A stretch of 64,000 nt of DNA from Calycina herbarum (lineage: Eukaryota; Ascomycota; Leotiomycetes; Helotiales; Pezizellaceae). The notes under the pieces are model-generated. The model saw only the letters and a list, made by a program, of their open reading frames with translations. It had not been told where the DNA came from and did not search any database. Positions 55,491 through 64,000 of the stretch are shown piece after piece. Position numbers and translations under genes: made by a program. The first letter of the stretch is position 1, and each line of letters opens with the position of its first letter. Location of the stretch: the NCBI GenBank assembly GCA_001414485.1, contig LLEY01000100.1, positions 62,001 through 126,000 of the forward strand, in the 5' to 3' direction.

Positions 55491-57005
55491 GATTCCTATT
55501 CTTCTTCGGTTTGATGGTTTCCTCCTTTCAATTCCTCGTTGTGTATGTGTATGCGAATCGGGTATCAGCTGTTGGTGTTGTAGTCGTTACTGCAACAAAG
55601 AAATGGGTAGCTTGCACGATAAGCTCCAATCTAAACCTCGGATGATGACGTCGAAAGACTTCAACTAAAAACAGACGATGTTTGCTGTTGATGGAGATAG
55701 TATAAGAAAGCTGATAACGAGAAAACAAAACGAAACACAAACCTCGTTCCCTACCTCGTTATATACCTTTCAAAACACACCACCAAAAATGCGCCTCGAA
55801 ACGCACACCAGGTTATTCAGCACACCCATTCAACCCACGCCCAAGACTTTTGGAAAAATGCAAATACCATACCCCAGTTGACCCCATAACCGGTGTTTCC
55901 GTCAGCCGCAAGGGCCAGCATACCGTTTGATTAGCGTTCCCCTCCCAAATCCAGGGTCCTGAATCCACCGACCGAGGTTCTCAAAGCCTCGAGCCTGTGA
56001 TGATGAAAGCAAAAGATGGAGCAAGATGCCAAATAGAGAGATAAGGTGACAAAAACCCGTGGGAAGGAAGGCTTGGGAATGCGAGGCTGTGGTCTATTCC
56101 ACCAATACCAGGGGTGCTTATGCAGCTGTCGTGTCTTCCTTTCCCGTGGCGTCGGATTTTATTTGTGTTTCACACTGACAGGTAGGGCTCGTTTACGTTT
56201 AGGTAGTAAAACGGGACTCTGGGCAGGTCGGGAGAGTAATCAATTGAATCGAAAAAATGCGTCAGGATGAAATAAGGATTCGAATGCATAGACGACAAAT
56301 TGAAATATGAATGGAATTTGTGTTATTATTATCTTGTTCCTGCTTTTATTTGCAAGTAGAAACCACATCCCGGGCATTAATCTGCGTACACCCCACCCTC
56401 CTTCTGTTGCCTCGGACATTTTTTATACAACTTTAATTATTACACGAGAACATTTAGAGGAATCGATTTCCCCATTCTTCTAAACCCTCTTGGAGAATAG
56501 ATGTAATTGTCCTAAACATTTCCGTATATTACTTATAAAAGGCAGGTGAACGAACCTAGCTACAGGTTTGGCAGGGTCACTATTTTCGTCCCGAAACATT
56601 TCGGACAAGCAAAATACAAATCATCCCTCTTCACAAGGCAAGTCATCAGTTTCCCCATCTATCATCGGAACACGTATATATATTTCTCCATCCGATAAAT
56701 AAGTCTTCTTCTACACTAATAATCTCAAACAAAGATCTTTCCAGTCTTCCCACATCCAATTTCAACGCCTGTACTACCCAACCCTGTTCTGTACAAGAAA
56801 AAGAAACACATGTCTGTATATATAAGTATAAGCCCCTAAAGAGCTTCCACCCCACCCAAACAAGCCCAATTCAACAACCAAACCCACCTTCATAGCGTCG
56901 TAATCAATAATACAATTCCTCCTCTCCTCCCATCTACTCTTTCTCCATTTCAAATCTCCCTCCGCATCCATTTCCCCATCTCTCCTCGCACTTTGACCTC
57001 CCCCC
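55491..57005. other. 1.5 kb intergenic
   Basis: No gene recognised. Contains the palindromic element at 56435-56518. A short C-rich/AT-rich 3' region of the kinase lies at the right. Confidence 0.35.
56435..56518. repeat. Small palindromic (foldback) element, copy 3
   Basis: The left arm AATTATTACACGAGAACATT (continuing TAGAGGAAT) pairs with the right arm ATTCTTCTAAACCCTCTTGG (continuing AGAATAGATGTAATT). 84 bp in all. Same family as 17731-17806 and 26808-26868. Confidence 0.65.
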
Positions 57006-58713
57006 TCAAAAATCCCTAAAATGATCCTCCCACTTCGCCCTCAGCTCCTCATTATAAACCTCCCTCCCAGCCTTCTCATCCGGATACTGATCAAAACACT
57101 GCGTATCCCCCGGATACCTAACAGGCGGTATAATCGGCCCCCGATACTTGCGATAATAAACATCATCCCAATAAACGCCCTTGAAAAAGGGATGATTCTT
57201 TACTCTTGTCGCGCCTCCACTTATGTTCCCTAATCGGTGGGAGCGGTCGACCGTGCAGAATTGCAGGATTATGTCTTTGGCTTCGGGCGAGATGTAGGGT
57301 TCGCTGGGGAAGTGGACGGGTTTGGATACTATTCTGGATTTTTGTCAGTGAGAGGGGGATGGAGGGGAGGGCGGGAGTACTGTTTGTAGATTTCTATGGG
57401 GTTGGAATTCCAGAATGGGGGGTAGCCGGTTAGGAATTCGTAGATCAGGATTCCGAGGGCCCACCAATCTACGGCTGTTGTGTGGCCTTTGGATTGGATT
57501 ACTTCTGGAGCTAGATATTCTGGAGTTCCGCATAATGTGTATGTTTCCCCTATTTTCCCTATTAGTTCTGTTCCCTCATTTTCTTGTGATTGCGAAATAG
57601 AGGGAAGCTCACTATTTCCAAGTCGTTTCGCAAATCCGAAATCTACCAACTTTATATGTCCGTCCGCATCCAGTAGCAGATTCTCCGGTTTTAAATCTCG
57701 ATATGCTACTCCTTCTCCCTCGTGTAGAAATTCGATTATGAGGACTATTTCTGCGGCGTAAAATCGGGCGGTGTTTTCGTCGAATCGCTTTGCTTTTCGC
57801 AGGTAGGAGAATACTTCACCACCAGGGCAATAATCCAGCTATTCCTCTTATCAGTCCAATTCCAAATTCCGATATATTTTGTAACATTGAGCAGAACTGC
57901 TTACCAGCATGTATAAAGAATCGTGGTCAGAAAAGGAGGTTATTAAAGTAGTGATGAATGGGTGTCCGGCTACATCTGCAAGAACTGATCTTTCGTGGTT
58001 GACATGATCTACTTGCTTCAATTTGATCACTGCATCCAATTACAACCAATTAGTTCACAATTTCACTTTTATTTTGCGCATAACAGGAGGGGCACACATA
58101 CCTTCCACCTTTCTCAAAACCTTCAATGCAAACACCTTATCGCGATCTTCTTCCGCAGGGTGAGCAAGCCGTACTAACCATACTCTCGCAAAGGTCCCTG
58201 TAATCCACGTATATCAGCAAGTATCCTTCCTTCCGGCCTCATGTCCTCTGCGCATTCCCGCCCTCGCACAAGCAAAGCCCACGCATGTATGCGCAAAAAA
58301 CGGACGCACATGCAAGAAACCCCCAGAAAACGGGAGTACAATATACAACGAGTCCATCGACAGAAAAAAAATGGAGACATACCAGTCCCCAAAGTCCGAA
58401 CCAACTCGAAATCCTCTACCGACAAACTCTTAGAACTATGACCTAATTCCTTGTTCCGCCTATCCTCCTGTATCTCCTCAGTCCTCAACGAACGAGTCTG
58501 ATCCGCATAATGAGCCACAAACTCCTTTTCCTGCTGCGCAGTCGTCGTCGTCGTCGTCGTCGTCGTGGTACTCTCCATGTCGGATTTGGGAGCGCGATTT
58601 GAAGGAGTGGCAGGATTGGGATTATTAGTATTAACAGACGAGGACGAGGACGAGGAGAGAGGATGCGCCGTTCGGTGTATGACCTCCGTGGCCATTCGCG
58701 ACACCGATTTCAT
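57006..58713 (-). CDS. cAMP-dependent protein kinase catalytic subunit (AGC kinase)
   Basis: Five exons (58713-58383, 58197-58102, 58029-57905, 57838-57381, 57333-57006) give 445 residues. A low-complexity N-terminus (Ser run, polythreonine run) of about 90 residues precedes the kinase domain: [12 protein letters not shown] (Gly loop), [10 protein letters not shown] (Lys), HVNHERSVL (helix C Glu), [23 protein letters not shown] (catalytic Asp), DFGFAKRL, and [13 protein letters not shown] (activation-loop Thr). It ends HFRDF, the FxxF hydrophobic tail of PKA. PKA relays cAMP signals in growth and virulence programmes. About 35 residues are inserted between DFG and the activation loop ([16 protein letters not shown]), longer than in classical PKA, suggesting the second fungal paralogue. 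Confidence 0.92.
58541..58567 (+). repeat. (GTC)n microsatellite coding for polythreonine
   Basis: Nine GTC units on the + strand, read as ACG codons in exon 1 of the kinase gene, so its length varies the protein. Confidence 0.9.
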
Positions 58714-59603
58714 CGAGGTGGGGCGTGGGCGATGGAACGAGACGAACTTGAGCCTGGCGCTGCACAGTGCGGACCAGAGGTGACTTTACTTTTTGGGGGA
58801 GTGAAGGTTCACGAAGGCATTGGCATTGGCATTGGGCAGAAGAGCGTTAGATGCCGAGGTGCAACATGGGGGTGAGGCTGGGATTGAGGCCTTTAATTTA
58901 ATGCATGCGATGTAGAGTGAAGATATAAATATATCTGCAATTGATGAAATGGGTTACGAGAGGCAGCAGTCGACGAGGAGATAGACTGAATAGGCGTCGT
59001 GAGTGAGTAGTGGGGTACTTGTATCATAGCCTTTTGCGCGCTGCCCACCCTGGTTTGGGATCGTGGAATGACGTTACCGCCATTCATCCCGCGTGGGGAG
59101 TTGGGATGGCTGCACTAGTAATGCGAACTTTAAAGGAAGGAGAGAAACCTGCAATTTGAGGATTCATTGGGAGACGCCTTCTACACTAAAAAGAATTGGT
59201 TTTGTCTTCAACGAACGACTTGTCTGGTCTTGTTTCCGCATGTTTGAATTGCTCCGTTTCCACGTTTCCACGTTTCCAATTCCGATCATACTCGGTCTCC
59301 ACTGCCGAGCCCCTTTTCCCGATCGGGTGCCTGTTACATCTTGTATCACCTGACAAAGAGAAAAGATTGGAAACGTCTTTGAACAACTATTTTAGGTAAA
59401 ATCAAAACATATGTTCAAAATGGTAGTGTATTTTTTTATTTTATGGAGCAGACGAAAAGTCCGATCAAATATGTCCCAATCAGGAATTGTCAGCCATCGT
59501 CATCCAACTCCACCCCGGTCTCCGTACACATCATGAATTCATGTACAAAAAGAAAATTAAAGTTCGTAAAGTTTTTAAACCATCCACCAAGTCACCTCAC
59601 CCC
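58714..59603. other. Intergenic region, no gene seen
   Basis: Kinase promoter (left) and aspartic protease 3' region (right). Tandem GGCATT units near 58819-58836. Confidence 0.35.
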
Positions 59604-60944
59604 CTATGCAGCAATAGGAGCGAATCCAAATTTAGGTCCGCTATTATTGAAAACACCATAGAAAGCGTTGAAGAAAACATCTCCGTAAATGCTTTGGGTT
59701 CCACCACCAACGGATTGAAGTCCTCCAAAGCAGGACTTGCCTGTGTCGTCGACTGGAGTGAAGTTGATCAACTTTCCTGGGATGGTGGCGTAGGAAGTGG
59801 TACCGATGCGGAGGGAGATATCTGGAAGGGTGGCAGTGCAAGGGAAGACGTATCCTCCGTTGGTAGAATCGAAGGAAGAACCCTTCACTTGAGCGTAATA
59901 GGCGGTAACGGCAGAGTCGAGCATGAGGAGGAGAGTAGTTCCGGTGTCTGCGATAGCAGTGGCTCCACTGAGTGTGTGGGCGGTAGTGCCAACCTTGTAA
60001 GAGGTAGATGGGAACTCCCAGAAACCTCCGGAAGAATCGACTGAAGCGTAAGTGACGGAACCAGTGTGGTGGTTAGCGTCGATAGCACCAAAGTCATAAG
60101 CACCATCTGCGTTCAATGGGAGGTACGCAGCAAAGAGAGGGTTGGTGAGAGAGGCCTTGGCGTTGTCGAAGAAAGTCTTTTGTTGGGTTGGGGTAACTGT
60201 GATTCGTTAGAATGCCATGCTCGCTATGATTTGATGAGTATAAACTTACCAGTGTTGATGTTACTGAATGAGAGACCAAGAAGTCCGTCAGAGGTATCCT
60301 GAACGAACTGGGTGGAAACTTTGGTAGCAAGTTCAACAGCTTGGCCCTTGACGGCAGTGCTTCCAACGGTTACTGTGTCAGTACCAACAGTTCCGGAAGC
60401 TCCAGATCCATCTGCGTACGTAATCTTCCAAGAGGCTCCCGTCAATTTTTTGAAAGTTTTGCTGGAGGTTGGGTTGAAAACATTGTGTCCTGATTGGGAC
60501 GATGTGGACAACGAGGTTGAGAAAACCCACCTGTAAATTATGTTAGTTGGAAACAAATGTCTCGGTAAAGAAAAGAACTTACAAGTCAGCAGATCCTGTG
60601 TCGAAATCCAAGTTCAATTTTTGTCCTCCGATGTCTGTGCTAACCAAGTACTCAACCCCGTTGGAAGGGGAAGCTGGTGCAGAGCTGTCTTGACGCTTTT
60701 GTTTAGCTGATTTGAGGCCGTTCAACTCGGCAGTGAACGCCTCGTCACATGCTTGAGGTGGTGACAAGTTGTACTTGGCGTATGCCTTGAGCAAAGCAGC
60801 AGTTCCATTGCGAGTGTAGTTTGGGTTCTTGATGGCAGGTGCAGAGAACTCTGTAGCACCGACGACAGCAACTTCGGCAACCTCAGCGACAGGGGCTGCT
60901 TGAACCGAAGCGGCAAGAGCGAGAAGAGCAATGGCAGAATACAT
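59604..60944 (-). CDS. Secreted aspartic protease (pepsin family A1)
   Basis: Three exons (60944-60583, 60530-60250, 60196-59604) give 411 residues. Introns of 52 and 53 nt have canonical ends. It starts with a signal peptide (MYSAIALLALAASVQAAPVA) and a propeptide ending near QKRQDSS, then the mature protease: EYLVSTDIGGQ, the first catalytic motif DTGSADLWVF (split by intron 1), YADGSG with the flap Tyr, SDGLLGLSF, and the second catalytic motif ADTGTTLLL. KSCFGGLQS and YGDVFFNAFYGVF follow. Endopeptidase acting outside the cell at acid pH. Length and motifs are normal for fungal aspergillopepsin-like enzymes. Confidence 0.93.
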
Positions 60945-62884
60945 TTTGAAAGAAGGTGTGTAACTTCAAAGAGTTGATGATTAAAGCGAGGGAAGATTGC
61001 AAACTTGAAGACCAAGAGAAGTGGAAGAAGACCGAGAAGGCGAGCTTGAACTTGAACTTGAGGATGAAGAAGAAAGAAACAGAGAGGAAGTAGACAAGCC
61101 TTTATACATGGTGGTGAACTGCTTGAATGCAAGGCTTAGCTGTATTGCACCATGCACTGCTTCCCTCGTACGGCAGGGCTTGGGGAATTGATAGAGAGAT
61201 CGGACATCACCTTGACGAATCAGAGTCCTCGGATCCCTCGTTATTGTAGATTCACAAGCATTAGAAGCGCGAGGCCAACCAAGACTTCGGAGGTGCCTCC
61301 CATATTCACTTTCCCAGGTACCACTCACTCAATCGTCGGCAGCCAAGATTACCAGCAAGACTGCATGCATGCAAAAGGAGAGCCAAGCGAAGCTTGAATC
61401 TGGATGTGCCGATCTTAAGTTTAGCCCTACTCCATAACTGTGTTGTTGCTAGTACTTAGATTGATATGATTCGCCTAACCTACCGTTGTTCCTGGACCTA
61501 GACCCGACCAAGAAGGAGACTCGAACTTTTCAAGATGAGCTTCCATTTCCAGGGGCGGATATCGGCGAATAGAAGGAGGAGGATGGAGGGAAGAACATGA
61601 TCGCTCGGGAAGAGTATGTAGGTACAGGCCATAAAAGTCCGTACTGGTGTGCTTCTGTGCATATCAAAATGGATGCAACCCAAAAACACCCGCCACCGAC
61701 CCGAGGCTCTTCCTTCCCTTCTCCTCACAGAAGGTGGTGTCAACGTCGAGAGAATGGATTTGAGCGGCTAATCTGTCGTATCAAGCCCTATCGTGGCCGT
61801 GCGAGGAGGCTTTAAGTTGCGGATATCAGTCCCATCTAGGAAGGTACACCAACAAAAACAAATGACGATAGTTGACAGCCCTGCCGTCATCCGCCATGAA
61901 TTGGTCATGAGGGGTACTCGGTCAGTTGGTGCGACTGTGGGGGAGGAATTGGGGCAAGAGTAACAGAGCACTTGGTAGATCCCCCAGGAGCTGAAGAGAA
62001 GATCATTGTTGGACTTCAGTGGCGATGTTGTGATAGGGGACTCCGGTGGATTGAGATGTTAAGATTGCCTCAGGAGTTCAAGGTGGTCTCATCAACCCGA
62101 GGCTCAATTCATCAAAGCATCCGGCGAATCAGGGGACAGGAAGAGAATTCCGAATGGCACTTACAAACAGGTACGTGAGGTACTGAGATACAGACCATGT
62201 CAAATCGTATCAAGGTGCCATCGACATCGCCAATCGGTGCATCGCGCAATATGAAGCTGGGGAGTTGCATCAATGCATCGGTTGGCTGCCCTTGGCTGTG
62301 TAATCAAGCTTTGCGTGCAGCGTTTTGGTGGTGAAATCCCACGCGGGCAACGCGGGAGCCTCTCTGTGGCTGAAATCGAAATCCTTCACCGCCACAGATG
62401 AAAATCCTGACAACTCCACTTCACCAGCTCTCACCAGTCTCAATCAAGCCATTGTGAAGCTTAAATTCACGACCAAGTGGACCGATCCGGTAATGAGCGA
62501 ATTTTAATAGAGCAGCTTATAAACCAACCTTCCTGTTACAGCACAATACGAGACTTTCAGGTTTAGACAGTTTTCCCGGTCTACACAATACGACACCTCT
62601 ATGCGAGAACGAACGCGAAAGTACGCCATTTGGGAAAGGCTTGAGACCAGGAACTCCGAGTGAGCTCACGCTGCTGTCACTCTAGGTTCAATTGCTCAAT
62701 CTCATTGTGAAGGTAGTAGCTCTTATTCTGTAGTTTGAGACCCTACTCTCGGATTTCATAGGCTGCCTATCATCCAGACCAACAGTCCTCTCCCAACAAC
62801 AACAACTCTGAAGACTTCCTTCATACAACAGTGTATATCATACGAAATCAGAGTTGATCGTCAACCACCCCCACCCCCACCAAC
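60945..62884. other. 1.9 kb without a gene
   Basis: Promoter of the protease at the left; otherwise no domain-bearing frame, RNA gene or clear repeat. Confidence 0.35.
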
Positions 62885-63058
62885 ATGTCCAGACAAGGTT
62901 TCTTATACTCGACGGCTGCTGCCTCGAGGCATATCACCGGCCACGGCACAAGCAGTGCTCTCAGCAGTTCAGCAAACCTAGATGAGGACTGGACCAAGAT
63001 CTCCGACTTGGCTGAGCGGAGGAGAATCCAAAACAGAATTGCCCAGCGAAACTGTTGA
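62885..63058 (+). CDS. Short ORF ending in a bZIP basic region (truncated bZIP)
   Basis: ATG at 62885 opens 57 codons. The C-terminal part (ISDLAERRRIQNRIAQRN) is an excellent match to the DNA-binding basic region of fungal bZIP factors, with the N-x2-A-x2-R core (NRIAQR). TGA at 63056-63058 follows the next Cys codon, so there is no leucine zipper. The following 100 bp do not encode one in any frame I can see. It is either a gene broken after its basic region, or the start of a gene whose downstream part is spliced in from further away, or a DNA-binding micro-peptide. Confidence 0.5.
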   Translation: MSRQGFLYSTAAASRHITGHGTSSALSSSANLDEDWTKISDLAERRRIQNRIAQRNC

Positions 63059-63363
63059 AACATACAGGGTTTTGGCTGAACATCTGAATTCGGTACCCCT
63101 CCAAAGAAGGAGGGGAGGGCTACATATATAGACATTTTGAGGCCAAGCAGACTCCTCCCAAGTTACACCATTAAAGTGGGTCACATCTCAACACCAGCCA
63201 TGATATGAACACCTGAGAAGTGAATATCAAGAGAGTGACAGTACAGATTCCTAAACAATATTCTCCCCCTCTCCCCTTCGATCCGCATCGACACGAAGGG
63301 GCTGACCAAATGTTGAATTTAGCCATTCAATTTATTCTCTCCTCTCTCCTTTCCCTTTCTCTC

Positions 63364-64000
63364 TCAATACGACCCCGGCAACCCCGCCATCCTCTCTTCC
63401 GCCAGCTCCGCCTCCCCCATAGCAATCTCCCTGTGCTTCTCACTCCGCGCAACAAGTCTATATTTCAGCGCCGCGGGGTAGCTGACGAGACCGTAGCTGA
63501 AGTCGTCGGCGTCGGGGATGTAGGGTTTGCCGTTTTCGATGACGGGGAGGACTTCGAATGCCCAGAGCATGCTGTTTGGCGGCGTCAGTGGGAAGTCGGG
63601 TTTGAAATTAAAGGCAGTGGAAAGAGGGGATGAGGGAGGAAGGAAGGAAGGAGAGAAGGAAGGAAGGCTCCACTTACCGCGCCATAGCAATATACAGCGA
63701 CTGCAGCGCAACATACATCCCCGGACAAATTCTTCTCCCAAACCCAAACACGCCGAACTTGTACGTCTGCAGCCTTGGATCGGTGACATTCAGGAATCTC
63801 TCCGGCTTAAACGCATCGCCATCGGGGAATACCGCTGGATCTCTCATCATCATCCTACGAGGGTTCATATTTGTTAATCACTGGACGGATGGATGAACTT
63901 GTGATTTGGGGTTCAGGGAAGACTCACGTGCCATTAGGATAAATCGCCGTGTCCTTCGGAATAAACATGCCCTTATACGTATAATCCTGGATCGAAGAGT
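63364..64000 (-). CDS. Cytochrome P450, 3' part (5' end beyond the window)
   Basis: Three exons are visible (64000-63928 partial, 63853-63678, 63571-63364). They read YKGMFIPKDTAIYPNG, then RDPAVFPDGDAFKPERFL (the PERF motif region), the haem-binding FGFGRRICPGM with the axial Cys, and finally WAFEVLPVIENG and a C-terminus ending GLPGSY. This is a fungal microsomal P450 monooxygenase; the membrane anchor and I-helix lie outside. The intron at 63572-63677 (106 nt) contains a GAAG/CTTC repeat. No substrate can be assigned. Confidence 0.92.

Noticed and set aside
1..64000. tRNA, rRNA, CRISPR or bacterial operon features
   Set aside because: No tRNA A/B boxes with a foldable cloverleaf, no rRNA-like sequence and no spaced direct-repeat array were found by eye; the window is fungal nuclear DNA.

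Overview
The window is nuclear DNA of a filamentous ascomycete (Pezizomycotina). Genes have many short introns of about 48-80 nt with GTAAGT/GTATGT-type donors and CTAAC/CTGAC-type branch sites. The gene set fits as well: a DSGL-type asco-laccase, PKA catalytic subunit, V-ATPase proteolipid, mitochondrial enoyl reductase, Upc2-like regulator and small secreted proteins. The left-end repeats carry C-to-T/G-to-A damage of the kind made by repeat-induced point mutation (RIP). A leotiomycete is a plausible guess but cannot be proven from sequence alone. No tRNA, rRNA or CRISPR array was recognised.

Layout. 1-5.95 kb is a transposon graveyard: the 3' half of a RIP-mutated Ty3/gypsy chromovirus with an antisense accessory ORF and LTR-like end, then a pogo-like DNA transposon that lost its catalytic core, then two adjacent MITE-like elements of one family. 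6-7.7 kb holds two broken hypothetical genes. 7.8-16.6 kb has a Baeyer-Villiger-type flavin monooxygenase, a dead phosphotransferase gene beside a 32-C homopolymer, a repeat-rich stretch, a low-complexity protein gene and a glyoxalase-fold gene. 18.2-20.8 kb is a 14-exon laccase with two 3-nt micro-exons. After about 5 kb without a convincing gene, 25.9-41.1 kb is gene-dense: a C2H2/Zn-cluster-type regulator, a short-chain dehydrogenase, a SAM methyltransferase, a disordered protein, a zinc-less alcohol dehydrogenase, mitochondrial 2-enoyl thioester reductase, the GatA/HER2 amidotransferase subunit with a long basic tail, and a single-pass membrane protein. 41.8-46.2 kb is gene-poor with a tiny Cys-rich gene and a foldback-like repeat. 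46.5-64 kb has vma3, a stand-alone Gag-like gene, a hypothetical ORF, a secreted Cys protein, a DUF4336 protein, a PKA catalytic subunit, a secreted aspartic protease, a truncated bZIP ORF and the 3' end of a cytochrome P450 running off the window.

How they work together. There is no clear biosynthetic cluster. The genes are a mix of housekeeping (V-ATPase, mitochondrial lipoate/fatty-acid and tRNA-Gln pathways, PKA signalling) and accessory secreted or redox functions. The most notable features are the intact Gag-derived gene without pol or LTRs, the two consecutive 3-nt laccase exons, a family of small palindromic elements of which one copy sits in an intron of the regulator gene, and the C-terminally extended GatA. 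Exon boundaries were read by eye from splice signals and frame; for every spliced gene reported as intact the exon lengths sum to a multiple of three.
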